Source of the DNA: Humulus lupulus
Lineage: Eukaryota; Streptophyta; Magnoliopsida; Rosales; Cannabaceae
DNA: 64,000 nt
Direction: 5' to 3'
Assembly (NCBI RefSeq): GCF_963169125.1
Contig: NC_084796.1
Span: 89,512,888 to 89,576,887, forward strand
The notes beneath the pieces were generated by a model. It was not told the origin of the DNA and did no database searches. It saw nothing but the letters and a program-made list of their open reading frames with translations. The translations under genes and the position numbers were made by a program. This document shows, one piece after another, positions 33,951-44,040 of the stretch. Every line of letters begins with the position of its first letter. Within the stretch, counting starts at the first letter, position 1.

Positions 33951-34091
33951 TAGTAGAGTACTTTGTTTCACTTGTTATTAAACATAACAACTCTTTATAT
34001 ATATATATAAAACAAAGAATCTTATTTTACCATTTATAAAATAGAAAACACGCTACCAATATAATGAACAGATACATATATATATATAAAT

Positions 34092-34437
34092 TTATATAGC
34101 AGATGCAACAGCTCCACTGACATAAGCAGAGGTGACTTTTCGAAAGCTCAGGTCGACATCGGCATTGGTAACTTTTCCAATAGTGATACCGAAGTCACCA
34201 ACGCACTGTCTACAAAAAAATGATTATCTTCTTTGACGCTGCATCATACCACTGTCGGAGAAGATAACTCATGGATTCATTCAGAAACAAAACCCTCCTT
34301 CCAAAACGTAATGGAGAAAGGGAATAGCCACCATTTCGAGTCTCCAGGACTGAGTAGTGTTTGATACTCTTCATATTTGTTTCGAATGTGTCCAGAAATT
34401 GCCGCTCTTCGTTCTCCAGCTGGGACTCATCAGCCAT
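34092..34437 (-). pseudogene. Unidentified coding-like fragment (not a known transposon domain)
   Basis: Minus-strand frame from ATG at 34437: MADESQLENEERQF... through SPLRFGRRVLFLNESMSYLL to a stop at 34210-34212. After a TTTTTTTGTAG that looks like a 3' splice site, a different frame reads GDFGITIGKVTNADVDLSF and ends in SGAVASAI and TAA (34092-34094), followed by AT-rich DNA. Amino-acid usage is protein-like on both sides, and it shows no retroelement or transposase motif. Upstream, to 34581, other minus-strand frames also look coding. It could be the broken end of a host gene with a lost intron, or an old viral coat-like insertion; I cannot tell which. The Reina element sits 145 bp away, upstream of the ATG. 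Confidence 0.45.
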
Positions 34438-34581
34438 GGTCGTACTTAGTGGTTGCACTCACGATTGTCGACGTAAACAAGCTCGGCCGCTCCCCATCAT
34501 TGCGGTCCATGAAACTTTGAAAATCAATGGACCATTCAAAACATTTGAGGTATTGCTTGAGAAGTAAACATCGTAAAGATT

Positions 34582-34942
34582 TGATACACCAGCCCAACTA
34601 GCCAGCCCAATTGCATTGGACCTGAACTGTGAATGGGCCACAACCCAAGGAACAATAAAGGAGCAGCCCAACCAAGAGGTTACCAGCATTGAAGAAGGAA
34701 TCAAGGAGGTTGAACGCAGCAAGGGGAGAGCACGCGTGAAGCCAAGGTGGATGAGGGACTACGTGATGTTCTTGGAGAGTTGAGAGGAGAGAGAGAGAGA
34801 AGTAACCGATTCGGTTAGAGGAGAGATAATTGTAATAAGAGTATAAATAGTTAATTGTAAACAATGGGATTTTTCAAGTTGATGAATGAAATAGCTTTGT
34901 GCTGTTGGAGACTAGCTCTGTCTCAAAGAGAGCCGTGTATTA
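34582..34942 (+). repeat. 5' LTR of Reina element
   Basis: Runs from TGATACACCAGCCC to GCCGTGTATTA, 361 bp. It ends in TA rather than CA, and the 3' LTR has the same end. It contains its own copy of the Pol C-terminal coding sequence. Confidence 0.96.
34842..34848 (+). promoter_or_regulatory. TATA box of Reina LTR
   Basis: TATAAAT in AGAGTATAAATAGTTAATTG, repeated at 39723-39729 in the 3' LTR. Confidence 0.65.
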
Positions 34943-34943
34943 C

Positions 34944-34958
34944 TGGTGCTTTCATTGA
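34944..34958 (+). other. Primer-binding site of Reina element
   Basis: TGGTGCTTTCATTGA starts one base after the LTR. It begins with the expected TGG (complement of CCA) but is not the tRNA-Met site used by the other gypsy elements here. I cannot assign the tRNA with certainty. Confidence 0.55.
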
Positions 34959-34969
34959 TTTTCCCTACC

Positions 34970-35968
34970 ATGAAGAATGACGAAATTGCAGCTCTTCTGC
35001 AAGCATTGGACCTCAAATGGGAGCAACGGTCGGAATCCCAAATGGAGAATTTCAAACTTCTTCTGGAGTAACACACCGCGAAAACAAAGGAGAAGTTCGC
35101 TCAGGTATCTCACTCTTCTTCTCCATGCTCTGGTCCGGAGGGGAGTACTGGTCGGGAATCCGGGCGTGTGGGGGGATGCTGTTCGGACACTGAAACAGAT
35201 ACAAGAGAGGTGAGTTCGATTCTTAAAACTCTGCGAGTTAAGATACCTTAGTTTGATGGTTCGGGTGTGGATGATTGGGTCTATAAGATCAACAAGTTTT
35301 TTGATCTCCATCGTGTGGAACCTGCAATGCGGCTATCTGTGGTCGCCTTTCACTTGGATGGGGCACCATCAACCTGGTTTCAGTGGATGGAAAAGGGAGG
35401 ATCGTTTGTCGACTGGGAGGCCTTTCTTCGAGCATTACAGCTGCGTTTTGGAACTTCTATTTACGACAACCCCTTGGGTCGAATTTCCAAACTAACTCAG
35501 ACAGGTAGAGTGTCGGATTACCGTGCGGAGTTTGAATCACTTATGCCAAGGATTACAGGAGTCAAAGAATCTATGTTTCTGAATTTTTTTATTTGGGGAC
35601 TAAAGATGGAGATTAGGCGGGAGCTCTTGATGAGCAAAACACTTGATCTGGCTGATGTTATGGCTAAGGCCCAATTGTTTAAGGATCGACATGATGATTT
35701 GATGGGTTAGGGACGTGTTGATTTCGGCCGCTCGGGGTGGACACAACGCACGGGAGCAACATTCCGCGAACCAGTAGCTGCCTCACCATCAACGGGAAAA
35801 CACAACCCAGTTTCCACAGGAGGCATTTCCTCGAAATCCAGTAGCCCAGGTAATCAACAATTGCCCATCAAACGACTGTCCCCTGCTGAGATTAAGGATC
35901 GTAGAGATAAAGGAATTTGCTTCACTTGTGACGAGAAATTCAATTTTGGGCATAAATGTAAAAATTGA
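34970..35968 (+). pseudogene. Reina Gag
   Basis: ATG at 34970 follows the primer site. The frame holds the capsid (DDWVYKINKFFDLHRV, HLDGAPSTWFQWM, LRFGTSIYDNPLGRISKL, YRAEFESLMPRI) and a C-terminal zinc knuckle, ICFTCDEKFNFGHKC, in which the metal-binding His of CCHC is Asn. Four in-frame stops interrupt it: TAA 35069, TAG 35249, TAG 35708 and TGA 35966. No frameshift is needed up to the end of this part, so the gene decayed by substitutions only. It packages the element RNA in the living relatives. Confidence 0.94.
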
Positions 35969-37144
35969 ATGCTCATTTTGTGTGGACAAGAAGACGATGA
36001 CTGCGAGACAGATATGGAGGCCGAATTGAAGGAGATAGAAGAGATAATTGAGGAAGAAGTGAGCCTCAACTCCCTTTCAAATTCAATGAACCCGAGGATC
36101 TTCTGTATTATGGCAAAACACGGTTCCGAAGTATTGGAGGTCCTTATTGACACAAGCAGCAACAACAACTTCATTCAGGAGGCCTTGGTAGCTAAGTTGC
36201 ACCTGCCTTGTGAGGATACTAAATGGTTTCGGGTGTATATGGGTAACGGGAACTTTTTACTGTGTTCCAATGTTTGTAAGGGAGCTGAGTTGATTCTCCA
36301 AGGGCATTGTTTTGAGGTTGATTTGTTTGTGTTGCCCATTTGCGGGTTGGATGTAGTCTTGGGGATGCAATGGTTACAAACGCTAGGACAATGTATACAT
36401 GATCACAAGGCGCTGACAATGGAATTCTCTTGGCAGGGAAAGATAGTGAAGTTGGTTGGCTCAACCGATACTTCCCCACAGCGACTCTCTTCCATGCAGT
36501 TTCATGCCTTGCTACGGGACGGCGAGGTTCAAGATGTGTATAGGGTGGCCCCATTGTTAGAGAAACCGATTTGTGGGGGTGAGGAATTGGTGGAATTGGA
36601 GACTCACTTTCCAGTACAAGGAAAGGGATTACTCAGTGAGTTTTCGGAGGTCTTTGCCGAGCCAACACAACTGCCTCCTTATCGAGGAATCGATCATCGA
36701 ATTTTCTTACAACCCGGTTCAAAACCAGTCAACGTGAGGCCCTATCGTTACCCATATTTTCAAAAGGACATAATAGAAAAGCTCGTCAAGGAAATGAGTG
36801 ATTTGAGGTTTATTAAGCCAAGCACCAGTCCTTACTCGTCCCCGGTATTGTTGGTTAAGAAAAAAGACGGATCATGGCGATTTTGCATAGACTACCGAGC
36901 ACTTAATGAGATTACAGTCAAAGAAAAATTTCCCATACCAACAATAGATGAATTGCTCGATGAATTGGGAGCTGCAGAAATTTTCTCAAAACTGGATCTT
37001 AGAGCTGGGTACCACCAGATTCGAATGAATCGCAATGACATCCACAAGACCGCCTTTCGTACCCACGAAGGCCACTATGAGCTCATTGTCATGCCCTTCG
37101 GTCTCACAAATGCCCCCTCAACATTTCAGGCAGCGATGAATTAG
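35969..37144 (+). pseudogene. Reina protease and first part of reverse transcriptase
   Basis: Continues the gag frame. The protease motif is [10 protein letters not shown]: Asp is present, the usual Gly two residues on is Ser. VLGMQWL follows. [84 protein letters not shown]. It ends at TAG 37142-37144, in a position where Gln is normal (a C-to-T change would explain it). At 391 codons it is the longest uninterrupted frame of the element. Confidence 0.95.
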
Positions 37145-37169
37145 TTGTTCAGACCTCACCTTCGGCACT

Positions 37170-38234
37170 TTGTTATTGTTTTTTTTTTATGACATACTAG
37201 TTTACAGTAGCACGGTTCAGGAGCATATTGACCACCTTCGATCGGTGCTGCAGTTGTTAAAAGATCACAACTATTTCGTCAAAGGCAATAAGTGTCAATT
37301 CTTTCAGACAACTATTGAATATCTGGGGCATTTGGTATCATCACGAGGTGTGAGAGCCGATCTGGCCAAGATCACAGCCATGGTAGAATGGCCGGTACCA
37401 AAAACAGTTAAGCAACTGAGGGGATTTCTTGGGCTCACAGGGTACTACCGCAGATTTATCGCACAATACGCCGCCATTGCCGCCCCCCTCACGGAGCTGT
37501 TAAAGAAAGACAACTTCAAATGGACAATCGAAGCTGCTATGGCCTTTGATACTCTTAAGTCAAAGATGACAGAGACACCCGTTTTACGGCTTCCAGACTT
37601 TTCCAAGGAGTTTATCATTGAGACCGATGCATCAAATGTTGGAATTGGCGGAGTATTGATGCAAGAGGGACATCCAATCTCGTTTTTCAATAAGAAGTTG
37701 GGACCACGGTTCGCAGGGGCTTTAGCGTACAGTCGGGAAATGAGGGCCATTGTTAAGGCGGTGACTAAATGGAGACAATATCTATTGGGTTGGCATTTCA
37801 CCATCCGCACGGATCATAAAAGCTTGAGGGAGCTACTTACACAAGTGATTCAAACCCCCGAGCAGCAGCAATTCCTCTGTAAATTGTTGGGTTTTCAGTT
37901 CTCTATTGAGTATAAGGCAGGTAGCGCGTACTCAGCGGCAAACGCCTTGTCTCGAAGGCACGAAGGGGTACAGTCAACCATTTACATGGCAGTAAGTTCG
38001 GGCTGTTTCGACTTTCTGGATACACTGAAACAGGAAAATATAATTTGCCCAGATTTGAGGAGGTTACACGACCAATGGGACAAGGGCGAATTGGAGAGGG
38101 GATTGTACACCATACGCGACGGAATACTATATTTCAGACACAAATTCTTCATAAGCGCACACTTCAGTTTGAAACCTCAATTACTACAAGAATTTCATGC
38201 ATCTTTGAGTGGAGGGCACGCGGGTGTCGAATGA
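37170..38234 (+). pseudogene. Reina RT active site, RNase H and integrase zinc part
   Basis: The frame moves by one base at a 10-T run (37179-37188). At the active site the first Asp of the DD pair is Tyr (TAT, 37188-37190; FFYDILVYS), which should abolish polymerase activity. Then come the RT connection (GHLVSSRGVRAD, LRGFLGLTGYYRRFI), RNase H (IETDASNVGIGGVLMQ, YSREMRAIVKAV, IRTDHKSLREL, SAANALSRR) with its acidic residues in place, and the integrase zinc-finger His residues (EFHASLSGGHAGVE). It ends at TGA 38232-38234. Confidence 0.95.
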
Positions 38235-38267
38235 ACATACCCACGGCTGGGAGCAAAGTTTTACTGG

Positions 38268-38759
38268 GTGGGTATGCGTAAGGAGGTACGCCAATTTGTT
38301 CAGGCTTGTTTTGTTTGCCAGACGGTGAAGTATTCCCCAGCTGCCCCATACGGACTACTACAACCACTAGAGCTGCCCAAGCGAGTCTGGGAGGATTTGG
38401 CAATGGACTTCATTATTGGGTTGCCAAATTCCAACGGGGTCACAAACATTCTAGTTTTCATTGATCGTCTGACGAAATACGCTCATTTCGGCGCCTTGCC
38501 TAACCACTATACAACCACGAAAGTTGCAGAACTCTTCACAAATATGGTGATTCGTTTACATGGATTACCTCGCACAATTGTTTCAGATCGGGATCCAATT
38601 TTTACAAGTGCCTTTTGGCAGAAGTTATTTGAGTTGATGGGCACTAAACTCAAAATGAGCTTCGCATATCACCCGCAAACAGATGGGCAAATGGAGGTCA
38701 CTAACCGTTACTTAGAACAGTATCTCAGAGCCTTCACAGCTGAGAATCCCAAGAAGTAG
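38268..38759 (+). pseudogene. Reina integrase core
   Basis: In the same frame after the stop: CFVCQTVK (zinc Cys pair), then the catalytic Asp of AMDFIIGLP, the second Asp of VSDRDPIFTS, and the Glu in QMEVTNRYLEQYL, so the DDE triad is complete. TAG at 38757-38759 falls where a Trp codon is usual (KK*SRFLSWAEYHYN). A frameshift follows near 38815, before MTPFQAVYGR. Confidence 0.95.
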
Positions 38760-38814
38760 AGTCGGTTTCTGTCATGGGCAGAATATCACTACAATACTAG
38801 TTTCCATTCATCAA

Positions 38815-39664
38815 CATGACACCTTTCCAAGCAGTTTACGGTCGCCTGCCTCCAACAATTCCGGCTTATACACGGGGAGCGACGTCCATCCAAACGGTAG
38901 AGGAAGACCTCCTTTCACGTGATGACATCCTCCAGTAGCTGCGCATTAATTTGCAGCAAGCCCAAAATCACATGAAACAGAAAGCTGATAGGAAAAGAAC
39001 TGATATTGAGTTTAACATAGGGGATTTAGTGCTTGTCAAGTTGCAGCCATATCGGCAGATTGCAGTTGCTCACCGCTTGAATTCAAAGTTGTGCCGCAGG
39101 TACTTTGGACCATTTGAAGTAATCGGCAAAGCAGGTCCAGTAGCATACACGCTCAAACTACCAGCGAGTAGTCGCATTCACCCAACATTCCACGTTTCAC
39201 TGCTCAAACCATACATTGGAGACACACCTCAGCGATACTTTCCTTTACCAGAATTGAGCGTGGCAAACAACCCCCTAATGACTCCCTCGGCAATCTTGGC
39301 TACTAGAACTATAAGGTTGAATGCCAAGGAGGTCCGGCAGGTCTTGGTGCAATGGACTGTGAGCTCACTTGAAGACGCCACTTGGGAAGACTTCTCCAAA
39401 TTCGTGAAGCTATACAATCTGACCAACCTTGAGGACAAGGTTGTTTTCGGAGAAGGGGACAGTGATACACCAGCCCAACTAGCCAGCCCAATTGCTCTGG
39501 ACCCAAACTGTGAATGGGCCACAACTCAAGGAACAATAGAGGAGCAGCCCAACCAAGAGGTTACCAGCATTGAAGAAGGAATCAAGGAGGTTGAACGCAG
39601 CAAGGGGAGAGAACGCGTGAAGCCAAGGTGGATGAGGGACTACGTGATGTTCTTGGAGCGTTGA
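38815..39664 (+). pseudogene. Reina integrase C-terminus and chromodomain, entering the 3' LTR
   Basis: Starts MTPFQAVYGRLPP, has a TAG at 38936, then KQKADRKRTDIEFNIGDLVLV, RYFGPFEVIGKAGPVAY and FHVSLLKPYIG (GPY/F module). A group of residues of chromodomain type follows (TRTIRLNAKEVRQVLVQW, EDATWEDFSKF, NLEDKVVFGEG). The frame does not stop before the LTR: about 66 codons lie in the 3' LTR and end KPRWMRDYVMFLER with TGA at 39662. The 5' LTR encodes the same tail with few changes. Confidence 0.94.
39451..39462 (+). other. Polypurine tract of Reina element
   Basis: AGAAGGGGACAG directly before the 3' LTR, inside the Pol reading frame. Confidence 0.8.
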
Positions 39665-39823
39665 GAGGAGAGAGAGAGAGAAGTAACCGATTTGGTTAGA
39701 GGAGAGATAATTGTAATAAGAGTATAAATAGTTAATTGTAAATAATGGGATTTTTCAAGTTGATGAATGAAATAACTTTGTGCTGTTGGAGACTAGCTCT
39801 GTCTCGAAGAGAGCCGTGTATTA
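39463..39823 (+). repeat. 3' LTR of Reina element
   Basis: 361 bp; 12 substitutions and no length change relative to the 5' LTR. Its first 202 bp encode the end of Pol. Confidence 0.96.
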
Positions 39824-39828
39824 AGATT

Positions 39829-41234
39829 AAAAAAAACTTGGACCGTATAAATGAAAAAAGTTCTATGTGACCGTATTTTTGTTTTTTTCTCACTTAATAT
39901 AGTTCTCCGTGTAAATTTCTCTTTAATGAATTGCTTGCAAAAAAAATTAACGTTATAATACTATTACATTGACCAGTTAATATATCTCAGATTTATTTTT
40001 TTATTAAATCATTAATTTTTTAATCAACTAAAAAATATCAATGAAGAATTAAAATTAAATAAAGAAAAATATATTTAGGATTAAAAAGTTGATATCTTTT
40101 AAAAAAATAACTTATTACTTTATTTTGTAAAAATAATAAGAATTCTAAAAAATAAATTTTAAATGCATTAGAGTTTTATTTAGAGGAAGGGGGATTTAAA
40201 ATTTGAGACTTTCTCATTATGATATTAATAGTTTGAAATTAGTATGAATATAAGAATAATTGAAATTAATTATTAGTTTTAACATTTTTTAGAATATGAA
40301 AATAAATGTAACATTTTTCTTAAAAAATATGTATATTTTAATGTGACTTAGAATGTGGTGTCGTCGAACACCTATTAATTAATAATCAAGAATGTGGTGT
40401 AGTTGAACAGTCACACAAGTACAATATTTTTTTTAATTGTTGTTGATGAAATACACTCATTTAGTACTCTATGTTTTTGTAAACTATTATTTTGGTATCC
40501 TCTTTCTTTAATAATACTCATAGTACCATATATTTTAAAATCATACATATTTGATACCCTAGACACATATTTAATAAATAAAATTTTATCAATATAATCA
40601 AACTGTCATTGATTATAAATAATTAAATAATTAAATTTAAATTTGGAACTCATATAATTAGAACAATTTCATTAAATTGACAAAAAAATATTAATTAAAT
40701 TTGAATTTAGGGTACTAAATATATACGATTTCAAAATATAAGGTATCAAATATGTACGATTTCAAAATATAAAGTATCAAATATGTATGATTTTAAAATA
40801 CAAGATACTAAATTAACATTATTCTGAATACATCATCCCAAACCCATTTAAAATAATAATATAACACATTTTAAGTAAAAATATTTCAATGTATCCAACT
40901 ATAGAACAAATTATGACAATGTTTTTCTCGTGAGATTTAATGAATAGATGAGCAATGTTTTCTATAGAAAAAAAAACATTTGTCAATAATGGACTTCTCA
41001 CTTGTGGGAAAAAAAGAGCTTGATTAGTTTGGAGAAGTGTCACTACCGTTCTTAGAAATTGGAGAGGGGGGTTTCAATTGAAAAAAAAAAGCATGTTCTC
41101 TCTTATCCAAAGCACATAAGCGAAGAAACAAAATGATTACTAGACATTTTTTTTTAATATTGGTTTTATCTTTTATTTCCTATTATATATGTATTATTTA
41201 CAATTTTTTTCAAAGGAAACCTAAGTGCGGCAAA
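39829..41234. other. AT-rich intergenic DNA
   Basis: No gene is seen. It is the far flank of the Reina insertion. It holds a short inverted-repeat element (40455-40820) and A/T-rich simple sequence. Confidence 0.7.
40455..40820. repeat. Short inverted-repeat element with 31-bp subrepeats
   Basis: GGTATCAAATATGTACGATT-type units of 31 bp repeat three times at 40711-40803. Their reverse complement (AAATCATACATATTTGATACC) lies at about 40538-40558, with weaker matches back to 40458. This gives a TTAGTACTC.../...GATACTAAA inverted arrangement of about 365 bp, like a small non-autonomous DNA element. No clear target duplication was found. Confidence 0.4.
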
Positions 41235-41314
41235 CACTACTACAAAACAAGAGTTTAGCATCAGTTATAGACTGATGATTTTGCCAATTGTGTCAGTTTT
41301 GGAACCGAAGCTTT

Positions 41315-41515
41315 TGCTGGGGACACAATTTACCTAGCCAAAAGCGTCGATCTGTAATTGACGCTTTTGCAACGTTAGCGTCAGTCCGTAATTGGCGCTT
41401 CTGGTAAGCAGATGCGTCGTTCTGTAACCGACGCTTCTGAGACTCAGATGTGTCGGTTACAGACTGGCGCATACGTTTGCGTTTGTGGAAAATCGACACT
41501 ATATGTTTAAAAATT
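41315..41515. repeat. Left subterminal repeats of CACTA
   Basis: Short palindromic units GCGTCGATCTGTAATTGACGC, GCGTCAGTCCGTAATTGGCGC and GCGTCGTTCTGTAACCGACGC follow one another, with spacers TTTTGC/TTCTG. Such units are the usual binding sites of the element's own TnpA-type protein. Confidence 0.85.
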
Positions 41516-42959
41516 GTATTATGAAATTTATTTCTGCCATTTTCCCCTGCAGGAAAACAGATGCAAAAACAGAAGCAGAAAGGTAGAAACAAAAGCAAAA
41601 ACACGTAAACATATCAAATGTATATATTTATATGAAACTATATATATACAATGGTTGAGATATATGATTTAAAAAATAATATTCATATACTTGAGAGAAA
41701 AAACAATGATTAAGTTAATTTCTAATCAAAATCTACTAACTTAACCAATGTTTGGAGTCAAAAAATAAGTTAGTAAAACTAATCTAAGCCCATGTATTAG
41801 AGACAAAAATTAAGTTAGCTAGTAAACTAATCAAAGTCAAGATAGACATATGACTCAAAAAATAATATTCATACTCGATCGATATATGCAAAAGGTGCAT
41901 ACTAGCTAGCTCTAGTTCTCATCAAACACTGATATGAGGTAGAATTGACTCTGTCCATTCATCTCGTACGATGTTCACTTCTTCAAGTGGGTACACAATT
42001 ATGCTTTTGAACAACAAATGAATTCAAAAAATTAGTTAGACTTGAATTATATATGATTTTACAATAAAAGTAAAATTAAATTATATAATAACTAATAAAT
42101 TAAACAATACTTACGTGACGACTCAAGTGGTTCTTTGGGTTGGGCTCTAAAATAAAGTCCCTTGCGAACTTCATTACGTAATACCCACACGTGTGTCATC
42201 TTCCTACAGTTGGCACTATTAAACATAACAAAACACATTTCAATTATATATATATAAATGTTAGATAATTTGAAAACTTCTAAGTTGTGATTAAAAATTT
42301 ATTACCAAAGGGTGGCAGAGTTTTGATCTTCTTGCAGGCTGTCTTCTCTGTAGCTCATATGAATTTAGGGCACTATGCCAAATATAATTTACCTTAATTA
42401 ATTAGTTAATATAAAAAATTATTAAAGTAACTAAGATAAAAATTCACGACTTACGCTTCTATGCATCGCTTGATCTCTGAGCGAATACGTCCATTCAATG
42501 GATCCAAAAAGGCTATCTAATGGGTAGAAGGCTGAATAAGCACGACCATCTAGTGCTCCCTACAAATTTCAAAAGACATTTGTATTATATGTAAACTTGT
42601 ATAGTAAACTTTAGTTATATATATATAATAATATATATGTATAGCTTACAATGAGTTCCATGGACAAATAAGAAACTTTTCTTGCTGAATTTGTCGCATT
42701 CAATTGCAAAACACTTCAACATGCGCTTTAAAGAAGCCCACATCGATGGATACTGAAGATGGATTCATGAATGTGTATACCGAGTCCAACCATTACCCTC
42801 CAATATAGTTTGCAAGTAGTTGCAGAAATTATAAATCTAATTAGATACAAACAAATAATTTTTTTAAAAAAAATAACTTAGAAGAATTATAAAAACTGAT
42901 TATAATAATAAAATAGTTATAATTATGAACTCAGTTTTTATAATTCTTCTAAGTTATTT

Positions 42960-43333
42960 TAAAAAAAATAGAATCTTAGCTTGATTTCTTCCCAAATCTT
43001 GTCCTTGTACTACTTTGGCCTTTGACGCCAATCGTTGACCGAAAATGGGAGGTGGCAACGCGCCAATATTCCAATGCGACTATTCATTTTGTTCCCTCCT
43101 TCGCCAAAAGACTTGCCAAACTGGTTGTACTCCACCTCTTTTTTCTTCCCCTCACTCCTCATTTTAACGAGGTCATTATTTGTAGTTCTCCCTCTCATCT
43201 TCTTTACCTCTAAAGATGAGGGGTCATGCGTAGATTGTGCCTCCTCCAAAGTCAATGTGTCATCGACATCGACATCTTTGGAAAATGGATCGGGATCATC
43301 ATGAAATGGTGGATCCATCAATAACGCACGCAC
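42960..43333 (-). pseudogene. CACTA transposase fragment (plant Ptta/En/Spm family)
   Basis: The minus-strand frame reads an acidic leader (DPDPFSKDVDVDDTLTLEEAQS), KKMRGRTTNNDLVK, then VEYNQFGKSFGEGGNKMNSRIGILARCHLPFSVNDW and, past an in-frame TAG at about 43010, YKDKIWEEIKLRF. This follows the conserved pattern (RG.T........ gk....e.n..GqpvG.......s.iG.laR..vpi...dWr ... iW..i) of the plant transposase family of CACTA elements. Possible further exons lie to the left (42120-42800; for example NSANCRKMTHVWVLRNEV), separated by AT-rich intron-like DNA, but I could not assign their domain. Confidence 0.8.
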
Positions 43334-44040
43334 CTACAGTTGACCAAATTCATCAATTCCTTTATCTTGAAAAAAATTGGACAGCATTTCCACTATTTCT
43401 ACAACATTCTCCAATTTGAAAACATACATATACACAACATATAACACACAAATATCAAACGAAAATCAACATTTATAATTCCAACCTTATATCACCACAA
43501 CACACAGTCCTAGAACATATCTTCACTAACTTTTAATCCTAAATTCCACTAAATTTAATATAACTATATCTTTCAATATATATATATATACTATGAAAGT
43601 TTCACATATAAATATACATATACCATTAAATTTTCATTAAATTGAAATTAATTTAACCTAATTACAAAATTATTAATTTAAATTTAAATTTAAACTTCAA
43701 CTAAACTATATTTTATCTTCTACAATTCTAATCCTAATTCTATAATCAATTTATAAACTTAATTCTACAATTCTAATCTTAATTCTATAATCAATTTACT
43801 AACACTAAAATAAGCATACAATTATATATATTCATTTATTTTTTTATATATTAATGATTTTTTTTTTAAATTACCTCTGCTTGGTCATGGAATTGGCATG
43901 GGGTGGTGAAGATGCTAGGGGAGAGCAAGGTTGTGGAGGAGAAGACCAAAGACGGTGGGGGAACGTCGGAAATGGGAGGGCCAACAAAAATGGGGGAACA
44001 TCAAAAATGGGATGGGAGGGCAAAGCCGTGAGATCGAGGG
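43334..44040. other. CACTA interior without gene
   Basis: AT-rich, with a purine-rich, GGTGGGGG-containing end (43890-44040) that continues after the solo LTR at 46146. No coding region is supported. Confidence 0.6.

Larger units (their letters stand above)
34582..39823 (+). mobile_element. Complete Reina-type chromovirus (Ty3/gypsy), defective
   Basis: The 5242-bp element has 361-bp LTRs at both ends, a primer site, a polypurine tract and a perfect 5-bp duplication AGATT (34577-34581 and 39824-39828). Gag and Pol lie in one frame, as in the Reina lineage, and Pol ends with a chromodomain (ATWEDFSKF, LEDKVVFG). I count 12 differences between the LTRs (3.3%), so it is fairly recent compared with its neighbours. 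It cannot be autonomous: at least eight stops or frameshifts, and damage to the zinc knuckle, protease flank and RT active site. Confidence 0.97.
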
